A DNA stretch of 13,863 nt from an uncultured Clostridia bacterium. GTDB lineage: Bacteria; Bacillota; Clostridia; Christensenellales; UBA1242. Under the pieces are notes generated by a model. That model made no database searches. It had not been told where the DNA came from and saw only the letters and a list, made by a program, of their open reading frames with translations. Where the stretch lies: NCBI GenBank assembly GCA_947589615.1, contig CANQBU010000018.1, forward strand, positions 1 to 13,863, in the 5' to 3' direction. Both the position numbers and the translations under genes were made by a program. Positions 9,901-13,863 of the stretch are shown piece after piece (within the stretch, counting starts at the first letter, position 1; every line of letters starts with the position of its first letter).

Positions 9901-10092
9901 AATTAGGCGGCTATCAATTTTATCATCGTAAGCCTCGTTAATATTTTGAAGTTGAGATGTATAATGCTCAATATTAGCTTCCTCCAAAACATTATAGTCA
10001 CTGCAAAAAAACAAACCCATAAACATTGATAATATTAAAACAAAAGAAATAATAAAATTAAATTTTATCAATCTTTTAAAATTATTCCTCAT
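3913..10092 (-). CDS. Giant membrane-anchored subtilisin-like protease with LRR and InlB-type B-repeats
   Basis: The 2059-residue protein begins with a basic signal/membrane segment (KRLIKFNF then a hydrophobic run, about 11-30). An inhibitor-I9-like prodomain covers about 60-118. The S8 peptidase domain is about 145-445 with an intact triad: D177 (VVVIDTGID), H217 (NGHGTHVAGT), S389 (LSGTSMATPHA), and oxyanion N307 (AAGNSS). Then come a chitobiase-C-like domain (about 465-535, YSTDGSIP), BspA-type leucine-rich repeats (about 545-800 and 1075-1360), divergent B-repeats (918-1072), a long B-repeat array (about 1405-1870), a beta-rich stalk (1890-2020) and a C-terminal helix (about 2024-2048) followed by KIRKRSN. 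There is no LPXTG, so anchoring is by the membrane helix. It should be exported, self-processed and displayed on the surface, cleaving and binding proteins or host surfaces. The start has AGGAGA at 10097-10102. It is monocistronic. Confidence 0.93.
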   Translation of the reverse strand: MRNNFKRLIKFNFIISFVLILSMFMGLFFCSDYNVLEEANIEHYTSQLQNINEAYDDKIDSRLIVRSDYKVQDDNAISVAAGLGDLHILQYSSREEAEKAGEEFKNKKGVKSVEFDRQVGLEEVEENSLLVETKSLKTEQGKDFLSWGADILGVKDYQNYIRTTHQSLKDVYVVVIDTGIDTDHEFLRGRIAVEYGKSFAKSINTSSDYQFEDDNGHGTHVAGTIVDLTLENVKIVPVKALSSAGFGALSGILSAMEYSVKLKQEQNLNVVATNMSLGGAGEVEKEMKDFIDQAYQNNILTVVAAGNSSYYAETEFPGASSNALTISALSSNSLYQNMRFLANYSNYGAVVDLCLPGTAITSCVPNEYASNEIITSSGGFKYVPLSGTSMATPHASALVALIATNMGDEFSAQKVEQILKENAYDFGDKGKDDLYGYGVPYLSASIEDEAFETPNLSFGEIGKNIFDTPFDLKITYPGENYIVKYSTDGSIPAFINETRLGSVRITQSSLIKIIVYKLDENSRPIDMSPMYEVEYLQSGHTLNDNGVGFSITSQGVITGYHSGLTDIVLPRVINGITVTKLANNVFYGLPITSFECDFDIACGDFPFWSCDRLKKLTLFTTSASKIARFCFGLEELHLPKLTAILPSPNMKYSSYTNSYNGSETFSKCFNLREIDLSSLTTIPKYAFSGYLKLENIILDWENLKEIQAYSFHNTKAFSENITAYAVENIEEYAFSGSGIVGFNGKKVETAGNNVFENCNNLRSIQLPVIKSLGSWIISGSGNLQYIMIGPYLSSYNSTTLKQTDANMKIYCYNKNLDLFNGFETILLNPDMVRIDAAQLQVNLTGYDLNLKVYKSEDDNFSQQDDTLIKDETFSGINVNAPFILDELFMGRYYYIFILTDRFGEEKTLIEEYLYEAKQSHKLTINSNVDGCGIISPKSYYTEGEEVIIVEHELDGYSLMRITLNGQEITIDGRYTFLMPDEDVVINVEYTQIQYSIDTVVEGEGTIIVKDENGQEIDFATFGQKVYVEFIPSEGFYLDSAFVVARGLREEITRVEYFTMPCADIKIMAYFLSPKLKDFEFISRGEGKIGIRRYKGSDEYIYIPQYHIMNGQKYRVVSIAEGCFFGNTTLKSISMEFEDDNIDIEIEQIAFSGCTSLERVALGRIVKIYDGAFRNCQALSIIDLSECREIGDNAFNYCSSLKQINLKSCTIIGKQAFYQSGLTKVTGFKVESVPESAFAESCALELINLSSCISIEKKAFQGTGLKEIDLSSCLILGEEGGQFQACLSLEIVKNLNANTLPTNIFAQCYSLKEINLDKVKTIRKGAFDDCMDLSEINLKSVEVLEKEAIENNAILRIYLDDNSKILTNDFPQVGYVYIDRNHLPTSTPIYYAFSREFGNYIVYTHSNAYIVTFKFDGATIISKDLYCTSDFIIVPKTYEDDSYLYTLQNWYVEGDNMYTIRPEDILHVEMDTTYVAKQFTTGDIIYNLIYYYGYDYDNSGEINDEGDVFRRNSARKGEHIILPDEDMSRTQSVEYEYTFEGWTVDGEIIDENYVINGNLIIVAKYKFAKRKYTVSWLNRDGSLIYSEQVEYGTTPHFDENKPLPQNYRDEFYDYIFDGWGEIQPVQGNVNYYPTFRQQPLTYHIYFYYGYDYDGSNVVGDDGDIFKIVDFNINSVISYPLCSHSYEKEGMRYLFKTWEKSSFENLSIGDIVEEFDENLILKLNATYFSQPIQYTITWIDGNGNVIYSENYTYNQVPSYNLDIYGTPSKQETIQYSYQFIGWEPEKANVTCDAEYRACFNQKIKTYTVTWINGNGEVIYQEIVEYGTIPHFDERKPLPSKATTSKLYYKFTGWDSLDLIEGDTEIKPIFETFNVIKSLDQTTDMIETNSILGVATVRIEIDKVDKTKSLKVKIDNMEILLPSNLLNSLGGEGAFEVIVNNKNLSLGRNYKNVKAFSINMKLRGEDYSLNAPVSVTINRLIGYGENARVFVGNEKLSEVDFKLQDNTVIFELSELGFVAIANESSMKWIFILSAIAAGVIILSIIVIICIVKIRKRSNIYDY
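4483..5880 (-). repeat. C-terminal B-repeat array with a recent internal duplication
   Basis: Residues about 1405-1870 hold about six B-repeat-like units ending in W-containing FxGW or NWY motifs. EYGTTPHFDENKPLP (1589-1603) recurs as EYGTIPHFDERKPLP (1822-1836), and the DNA of that stretch (5285-5331 and 4586-4632) differs at only about 8 of 47 positions. A second repeated element, YYGYDYD followed by D-x-G-D-x-F, occurs at 1490-1508 and 1646-1664. Confidence 0.8.
6013..6870 (-). repeat. Second BspA-type leucine-rich repeat block
   Basis: Residues about 1075-1360. It has about ten LRR_5 units, more regular than the first block, with repeated SL-x-x-I-x-L-x-x-C-x-x-I-G/E-x-x-AF-x-x-C (for example ALSIIDLSECREIGDNAF and SLKQINLKSCTIIGKQAF). 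It is joined to the first block through the B-repeat pair. Confidence 0.85.
6877..7341 (-). repeat. Two divergent InlB-type B-repeats between the LRR blocks
   Basis: Residues about 918-1072. Two units show the 'Ixxx-xxGxGxI-xx-xxGxxVxVxxxxxxGY-FxMPxxDVxIxxxY' pattern: HKLTINSNVDGCGIISP to MPDEDVVINVEY, then YSIDTVVEGEGTIIV to MPCADIKIMAYF. Confidence 0.75.
7693..8460 (-). repeat. First BspA-type leucine-rich repeat block
   Basis: Residues about 545-800 contain degenerate LRR_5 units with the pattern L-x-x-I-x-L, a Cys/Asn ladder and AF-x-x-C/S (for example LREIDLSSLTTIPKYAF and NNVFENCNNLRSIQLP). These blocks usually bind proteins or glycans at the surface. Units are diverged, with no near-identical copies. 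Confidence 0.82.
8758..9591 (-). other. Subtilisin (S8) catalytic core of the giant protein
   Basis: Residues 168-445. The order D177, H217, N307, S389 is that of subtilases. The Asp-His gap (40 residues) and His-Ser gap (172) are slightly longer than in subtilisin BPN' (32 and 157). No catalytic residue is replaced, so activity is expected. Confidence 0.93.
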
Positions 10093-10108
10093 AAAATCTC
10101 CTAATAGT

Positions 10109-10137
10109 AGTATAACAAAATTAAAATAAAATGTAAA
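10109..10137 (-). promoter_or_regulatory. Promoter of the giant surface-protease gene
   Basis: TTTACA (10132-10137), a 17-bp spacer and TGt-TATACT (10109-10114) on the minus strand. The predicted start near 10102 leaves only about 10 nt before the ATG, so the AGGAGA ribosome site would sit at the very 5' end of the message. Confidence 0.65.
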
Positions 10138-10151
10138 TATTTTACTAATAA

Positions 10152-10180
10152 TTTGTAATTTAATTAAATTATGCTATAAT
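10152..10180 (+). promoter_or_regulatory. Extended -10 promoter giving a predicted leaderless exonuclease mRNA
   Basis: Consensus TATAAT (10175-10180) preceded by TGc; the -35 (TTTGTA, 10152-10157) is poor. Six bases separate the -10 from the ATG at 10187, so transcription should start on or next to the start codon. A 14-bp AT-only palindrome (AATTTAATTAAATT, 10157-10170) fills most of the spacer and could be an operator or chance. Confidence 0.68.
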
Positions 10181-10186
10181 TCTTAT

Positions 10187-10801
10187 ATGACAGCCAAAGA
10201 AAAATTTTTGTTTTTTGATATAGAATGTTCAAATGGATACAATATATGCTCCTTCGGCTATGTCATAACCGACGAAAACTTTCATATTTTGAAAAAGAAG
10301 GACATAATCATAAACCCAGAAAATAAATTTCGACTTTCTTCCGTCGGACATAGAGCAAAAATAGAACTTGCCTATCCAGAGGAATATTTTTACAAGCAGG
10401 ACAATTTCGCCTTCTACTATGAGGAAATCAAAAAACTTTTGAACAATGACAAATATATTATTTTCGGACATAGCACGCAAAGTGATATGTATTTTTTAAA
10501 CTATGCATGCGAAAGATATAAATTACCTTACATCACTTTCCACTCCTTTGATACACAAAAGTTATATCAAACAATAAATGGTCAGGCCCACGTTTTATCT
10601 CTTGAAAAAATTCTTGAAGAACTAGAAATAGATCTAGGCAATTTGATTTTGCACAGAAGTTGCGACGATGCACATGCCACTATGCTTGTAGCAAAGGAAC
10701 TTTCCTTTAAATGCGGTGAGCCAATTTTATCACTTATCCAGAGCCACCCCACATGCGAAGTTAAAGCCGAAAACACACATAAACACCCCGAAAACGCCTA
10801 A
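10187..10801 (+). CDS. DEDDh-family 3'-5' exonuclease (DnaQ/RNase T-like)
   Basis: The 204-residue protein is a single exonuclease domain. ExoI is FFDIECS with D11 and E13, ExoII is FGHSTQSDMYFL with D100, and ExoIII is HRSCDDAHAT with H156 and D161, giving the full DEDDh two-metal site. Such proteins remove nucleotides from DNA or RNA 3' ends in the cytosol, as a proofreading subunit, RNase T or oligoribonuclease; the substrate cannot be decided here. There is no polymerase, BRCT or helicase fusion. The last 15 residues (about 190-204, rich in H, K and E) look disordered. No ribosome binding site precedes the ATG and no alternative start exists upstream or before the DIE motif, so translation from a leaderless message is the simplest reading. 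It is divergent from the giant protease gene and separated by 94 bp. Confidence 0.88.
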   Translation: MTAKEKFLFFDIECSNGYNICSFGYVITDENFHILKKKDIIINPENKFRLSSVGHRAKIELAYPEEYFYKQDNFAFYYEEIKKLLNNDKYIIFGHSTQSDMYFLNYACERYKLPYITFHSFDTQKLYQTINGQAHVLSLEKILEELEIDLGNLILHRSCDDAHATMLVAKELSFKCGEPILSLIQSHPTCEVKAENTHKHPENA

Positions 10802-10823
10802 AGAAAATTTTTCTAAAAGGCTA

Positions 10824-10852
10824 TTGAAATTATAAAAAAGATATGCTATATT
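10824..10852 (+). promoter_or_regulatory. Promoter of the GNAT acetyltransferase gene
   Basis: TTGAAA (10824-10829), a 17-bp spacer ending in TGc, then TATATT (10847-10852). Predicted start is near 10859, immediately at the GAGGA ribosome site (10859-10863). The ATG at 10843 lies inside this promoter and so cannot be the start of the message it makes. Confidence 0.7.
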
Positions 10853-10869
10853 ATTATCGAGGATTAAAC

Positions 10870-11520
10870 ATGCTTAAAACAGACAGACTTATTTTGAGAA
10901 AATTTAATGACGATGATTTTGAAGATTACTATAAAATAGTGTCACCTTTTGCCAAAGATTTTTCTGATGAAGACAAGAAATTAAAGGCTTTTAAACTAGG
11001 CAATATTTCAAGTGACCTAAAAACAATTTTACAAGACAAAAACTACTCATTTCTTTTTAGGTTGTCTGAAATAGCGCTCGATCGAGAGAATGAGATGCGT
11101 TCATTTCAAACAATTTTAAAAAGCAATGGTGAATGTGCAATTTGCCTAGATTCTAACAAGGTTATAGGGAAAATTTCATTGCACACACCTCGCTATTATA
11201 AACCAGACGAATACTCATTCTCCACTGCAAAGGAAATCGGCGTGGTCATGAATGAAGATTTCAGAAATAAAGGCTATATGACAGAGGCTGTCAAGGGAAT
11301 TGTCAAATATATCATGACTGAAAAAGATATAAATGCAGTTTATGCGAGAATTTTGTCTAGTAACGGCGCCAGCCTTCGCCTTTTTGAAAAATGCGGTTTC
11401 AAATTCCTTTATGAAAAAGAGGAATTGGTCTCTTACTCAAAGCAACCCGTCACAACAAAGGGAATAACAAAAGAGCAATTATCACCTTTATATGACGATG
11501 TAAACTATGAAAATATTTAA
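10870..11520 (+). CDS. GNAT-family N-acetyltransferase, RimJ/RimL-like
   Basis: From the ATG at 10870 the protein has 216 residues. It opens with MLKTDRLILRKFNDDDFEDYY, the usual start of RimJ/RimL-type acetyltransferases. The acetyl-CoA pyrophosphate loop is EDFRNKGYM (129-137; R132-x-x-G135-x-M, a variant of Q/R-x-x-G-x-G/A), and motif B is ARILSSNGASLRLFEKCGFKF (159-179), where the Asn and Ser/Leu pattern and KCGF are typical. Residues about 25-85 form an extra charged stretch before the core, longer than in the standard domain. It transfers acetyl from acetyl-CoA to an amine; whether the target is a protein N-terminus, an antibiotic or a metabolite is not visible. A frame-extending ATG at 10843 overlaps the promoter and was not chosen; GAGGA lies 6 nt before the chosen start. 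Confidence 0.88.
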   Translation: MLKTDRLILRKFNDDDFEDYYKIVSPFAKDFSDEDKKLKAFKLGNISSDLKTILQDKNYSFLFRLSEIALDRENEMRSFQTILKSNGECAICLDSNKVIGKISLHTPRYYKPDEYSFSTAKEIGVVMNEDFRNKGYMTEAVKGIVKYIMTEKDINAVYARILSSNGASLRLFEKCGFKFLYEKEELVSYSKQPVTTKGITKEQLSPLYDDVNYENI

Positions 11521-11623
11521 TTTTTTAAATCGCTATGCTTCCCTTAAAAAGGGCTAATAAATATTTTATAGATTAATATTTTATCATAAATAATTTACAT
11601 CAAAAAAATAATTTAAATTCATT

Positions 11624-11663
11624 AAAAAACAACAACCTATTTGAATTAAAGTTGTTGTTTTTT
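11624..11663. terminator. Bidirectional intrinsic terminator
   Basis: Perfect 13-bp arms AAAAAACAACAAC (11624-11636) and GTTGTTGTTTTTT (11651-11663) flank a 14-nt loop, with an A run on one side and a T run on the other. It serves the GNAT gene and the convergent gene that ends at 11667. The stem is GC-poor but long. Confidence 0.82.
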
Positions 11664-11666
11664 TTA

Positions 11667-12938
11667 TTATCTTTCAATGTCTTGCCCGAGTTGTTTTGCT
11701 ATATTTTCCTGAAGTTTGGCAATCTCGTCTTTTATGTTTTTCTTGTCAACGGTATTTCCCATATCTTGCTCGGTTAAATTATCATTTTGCTCATTGCCCT
11801 TTACCTTATAATAATTATTCTTGTCTAAGAGGCAGTTTGTGATTGCCATCAATTTTTCATAATTGAATGATCCAAGTTTGTTCTCAAGATAATGTGGGTC
11901 TTTTGTCATCATTGCCGTTTTGAAAACATCAATATTTTCATCAATTAGTTTTTGAAGAGGATAAATAGCCATAGCATATAATGAAATTGGAATTTTAGGA
12001 TCGCCGACAAGTTCGCCATTTTGCTTCATTTTATCATGAATTTTCAATGCAAAGTAATCAGTTAAAACTTCATTTAACCCAACAGTTTTGTTTTCTGAAA
12101 ATCCAAGTGCAACTCCAGTTTTGTAAACACCATCATCGCCTTGTGATGCTGTAATTCCGTGCAATAATTCGTGAACTAAGATATTATTTGGAAAGCCTTC
12201 TTTTATAAGCATGAAAGGGACAATTTTTTGTCCTTCTCTTATATGCAAGAGTGAGGCGTCAATCCCCAACATTCTTCCCGCATAATGGTTTTCAAACACT
12301 CTTACACCAATCTTTCTGCCTTCTCCATAGAAAGCTTCATTAAACGCTTGAAATGCTTCTCCGCAGTCCTTTATATAATGGTTATGCTCTGTAAACATCT
12401 TTATTGCCCTTAATGCCGAAGATGCCGATTTTGCGATGTTTTTCGCTTCATCAACTTTATCAAGGAATTTATATTTATTTAATCTGTAGGAAACAAATTT
12501 TGATAATTCGCTGTCAAGTCTTCTCTCAAAGGTTTCACGGCTCATAATATATGGCGTTTGTGTTACATAATTTGTAAGCAGTCTTTGAGGCGCATATTTT
12601 ATAACCGAATATTCAGGCGCTACAATTTTATTAAACGTTGCTTCCACAACATCGCTTTCTTTAGGTGCTTTATCTAAATCCTTTCCCATTACTTCATGCA
12701 ATATCTCGTTTTCCATTGTCCCCGGTTTTACACAGGCATCGATATATCCCCTCATCTCATCTTGAATAGCTTGGTTATAAACAAAAGGACGATATAGAAT
12801 AAATGTTATTTTATTTATATTCTCGTCAATTTGTTTAGTATATTTTTCGCCAAAGAAGTCCAAATAATACTTTCTAAGAGTTGCAATTTTCTCATCGAAA
12901 TCAACTTTTTCGCAACCACATGCACAACTTTTTACCAT
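11667..12938 (-). CDS. Putative cytosolic HExxH zinc metallopeptidase with N-terminal CACGC motif
   Basis: I do not recognise this 423-residue protein as a named family. It has a zinc-protease signature, NILVHELLHGIT, with H256, E257 and H260, and downstream GLNEVLTDYFALKI, where E290 (30 residues after H260) is a plausible third ligand of the gluzincin type; the NE-x-x-x-D arrangement (N289, E290, D294) recalls thermolysin-like peptidases and, less closely, the EADxFA of ImmA/IrrE proteins. No signal peptide or membrane helix is seen. The N-terminus MVKSCACGCEK has three cysteines (C5, C7, C9) that could bind a metal. Residues 15-250 are helical and charged, and the C-terminus (about 397-421) looks like a short coiled coil. 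The start has GGAGGG at 12942-12947. It is divergent from the MATE gene. Confidence 0.78.
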   Translation of the reverse strand: MVKSCACGCEKVDFDEKIATLRKYYLDFFGEKYTKQIDENINKITFILYRPFVYNQAIQDEMRGYIDACVKPGTMENEILHEVMGKDLDKAPKESDVVEATFNKIVAPEYSVIKYAPQRLLTNYVTQTPYIMSRETFERRLDSELSKFVSYRLNKYKFLDKVDEAKNIAKSASSALRAIKMFTEHNHYIKDCGEAFQAFNEAFYGEGRKIGVRVFENHYAGRMLGIDASLLHIREGQKIVPFMLIKEGFPNNILVHELLHGITASQGDDGVYKTGVALGFSENKTVGLNEVLTDYFALKIHDKMKQNGELVGDPKIPISLYAMAIYPLQKLIDENIDVFKTAMMTKDPHYLENKLGSFNYEKLMAITNCLLDKNNYYKVKGNEQNDNLTEQDMGNTVDKKNIKDEIAKLQENIAKQLGQDIER

Positions 12939-12965
12939 TATCCCTCCAATAATAAATCTATATTC

Positions 12966-12993
12966 ATTATAGCATAAATATTTTAAAAGTCAA
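12966..12993 (-). promoter_or_regulatory. Promoter of the HExxH metallopeptidase-like gene
   Basis: TTGACT (12988-12993), a 16-bp spacer and TGc-TATAAT (12966-12971) on the minus strand. The predicted leader is about 21 nt and contains the GGAGGG site. Confidence 0.7.
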
Positions 12994-13079
12994 TACGTAA
13001 AAGTCGGGATAAAATAATTCTTGCATATAAAAAATTTTAAAAAAAATTAAAATTTTATGGCACACAAATTGAAATTTTG

Positions 13080-13088
13080 TGATATAAT
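13080..13088 (+). promoter_or_regulatory. Extended -10 promoter of the MATE gene
   Basis: TGa-TATAAT (TATAAT at 13083-13088). No good -35 is seen at the expected spacing. The predicted start near 13095 gives a leader of about 86 nt, much longer than for the other genes here. Confidence 0.6.
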
Positions 13089-13124
13089 CAAATGTTGACG
13101 AGTCCGATTTGCGTATAACAATGG

Positions 13125-13161
13125 AAACAGCAAGCGTGGTTTGTAAAGCTGCTGTTTTTTT
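13125..13161 (+). promoter_or_regulatory. Terminator-like hairpin in the MATE leader (candidate attenuator)
   Basis: AAACAGC (13125-13131), a bulged A and AGC (13133-13135) can pair with GCT (13148-13150) and GCTGTTT (13151-13157), loop of 12 nt, followed by a run of T (the T tract spans 13155-13161). It lies between the promoter and the ribosome site (AGGAG 13171-13175). TTTGC (13108-13112) could instead pair with GCAAG (13130-13134), a possible antiterminator. It may be an attenuator controlled by an unknown ligand or factor. Confidence 0.5.
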
Positions 13162-13180
13162 ACGGCAAAAAGGAGAATTT

Positions 13181-13828
13181 ATGGAAGAAAATAGTATAAA
13201 CGACAACAAATTTTTGGGCGAGGAAAAAATTGGGAAACTTTTGAAAATGTTTTCAATTCCATGCGTGCTTTCCCTTATAATACAAGCCCTATATAATCTT
13301 GTCGATCAAATTTTTATTGGCAACTCCCACCTTGGGCAACTTGGAAACACCGCCACTGGAATTGTTTATCCTTTGACAGTAATTGCACTTGCATTGGGAC
13401 TTTTTATCGGTGACGGCTCTGCCGCTTGCATAAGCATAAATCAAGGCAAAAATGAGACGAAAGACACTCACAAAACAATTGGAACAGGTTTAACCGCCGC
13501 GCTTATTGTAAGCATGATTCTTGTGGGCATAAGTTTTATTTTCCGAAAAGGTATTTTAATTGGCTTCGGTGCAAAAAACGAAGAAGTGCTAGAATATTCT
13601 ATTGAGTATTCGACATGGATTATAATCGGCCTTCCTCTATTTTTGCTTGCATGCGTGATTAATCCAATAATTAGGGCAGACGGCAGTCCAAAGTATGCAA
13701 TGCTTTCAATGGCAGTCGGTGCAATAACTAACATTGCCCTTGACCCTCTTTTTATCTACGCCTTCAAAATGGGAATGAACGGTGCGGCACTAGCAACTTT
13801 TTTAGGGCAACTTATCACCTTTATTTAA
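13181..13828 (+). CDS. MATE-family multidrug exporter, N-terminal half, frame broken near the window edge
   Basis: The 215 residues match the N-terminal half of MATE exporters (MepA/DinF-like branch, usually about 440-460 residues). Visible features are KLLKMFSIPCVLSLIIQALYN (19-39) in the first helix, QIFIGN (43-48), a GDGSAACISINQGK loop (77-90), and RADGSPKYAML (165-175) followed by NIALDPLFIYAFKMGMNGAALAT (184-206), a strong family signature. These proteins export cationic drugs or metabolites across the cytoplasmic membrane using Na+ or H+. The start at 13181 is preceded by AGGAG 5 nt away; an in-frame extension upstream to a TTG at 13109 or ATG at 13121 runs through the leader hairpin and has no ribosome site. 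The frame stops at TAA 13826-13828 while the neighbouring frame continues the family sequence. Confidence 0.85.
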   Translation: MEENSINDNKFLGEEKIGKLLKMFSIPCVLSLIIQALYNLVDQIFIGNSHLGQLGNTATGIVYPLTVIALALGLFIGDGSAACISINQGKNETKDTHKTIGTGLTAALIVSMILVGISFIFRKGILIGFGAKNEEVLEYSIEYSTWIIIGLPLFLLACVINPIIRADGSPKYAMLSMAVGAITNIALDPLFIYAFKMGMNGAALATFLGQLITFI

Positions 13829-13863
13829 GTGCGGCATATTTCTTTAAATCCAAAAACTTCAAA
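13825..13863 (+). other. Continuation of the MATE coding sequence in the -1 frame
   Basis: From TTA at 13825-13827 the -1 frame reads LSAAYFFKSKNFK and stays open to the window edge. This is what normally follows GQLITFI in MATE proteins. A single missing T in the ATTTAAG run explains it, as a real mutation or a sequencing error. Confidence 0.7.

Noticed and set aside
10003..10092. Lipobox at the N-terminus of the giant protein (LFFC at residues 27-30).
   Set aside because: Position -1 is Phe, not Gly/Ala/Ser, so lipoprotein processing is unlikely.
10843..10869. Nine-residue N-terminal extension of the GNAT protein.
   Set aside because: Its ATG overlaps the extended -10 box; the ATG at 10870 has GAGGA at good spacing and starts the family consensus.
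11521..11623. Short hairpin CCCTT-AAA-AAGGG and an AATATTTTAT direct repeat (11560-11569, 11575-11584) after the GNAT gene.
   Set aside because: The stem is 5 bp with a 3-nt loop and no T tract; the repeat is low-complexity. The real terminator is at 11624-11663.
13094..13130. Hammerhead-ribozyme-like string (TTGACGAG ... GGAAAC) followed by a stem in the MATE leader.
   Set aside because: The core needs CUGANGA; the C is replaced by T, no stem II can close before GAAA, and stem I does not pair. Chance similarity.
13109..13180. Extension of the MATE protein upstream to a TTG or ATG.
   Set aside because: No ribosome site, reads through the hairpin and T tract; strong AGGAG precedes 13181.

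Overview
The window is AT-rich, uses the standard code (TGA ends the HD gene) and has tight intergenic gaps, strong purine-rich ribosome binding sites and extended -10 promoters. Together with its gene content (LysR regulator, PnuC transporter, SPL-like radical SAM enzyme, MATE exporter, very large surface protein with BspA-type leucine-rich repeats and InlB-type B-repeats), this suggests a low-GC Bacillota, probably an uncultured gut or host-associated Clostridia lineage. That placement is inference. I see no tRNA, rRNA, CRISPR array, transposase or phage gene.

Left region (1-3820): a minus-strand pair, a stand-alone HD (p)ppGpp-hydrolase-like enzyme followed by a HAD phosphatase that runs off the left edge, overlaps by ATGA. 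It is transcribed divergently from a LysR-type regulator, from two superimposed promoters that share a 26-bp palindrome. Next on the plus strand come an SPL-family radical SAM protein and a PnuC-type vitamin/NMN transporter, 12 nt apart and likely one transcript. A bidirectional terminator follows.

Centre (3913-10092, minus): one 2059-residue gene fills 45% of the window. It encodes a secreted, membrane-anchored subtilisin with an intact D/H/S triad, followed by a chitobiase-C-like domain, two leucine-rich repeat blocks, two groups of B-repeats, a beta-rich stalk and a C-terminal transmembrane anchor.

Right region (10187-13863): a DEDDh 3'-5' exonuclease and a GNAT acetyltransferase on the plus strand, a second bidirectional terminator, a minus-strand cytosolic HExxH metallopeptidase-like protein with a CACGC N-terminus, and a divergent MATE efflux gene. 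The MATE gene has a terminator-like hairpin in its leader and a frameshift near residue 215, about 40 bases before the window ends.

The most notable regulatory pattern is that eight promoters can be read and all eight have a TGn extended -10. Two of them (radical SAM and exonuclease) place the -10 hexamer exactly 6 nt before the ATG with no Shine-Dalgarno, which predicts leaderless mRNAs. The most notable protein is the giant protease-adhesin. I did not find a clear new defence or mobile system.
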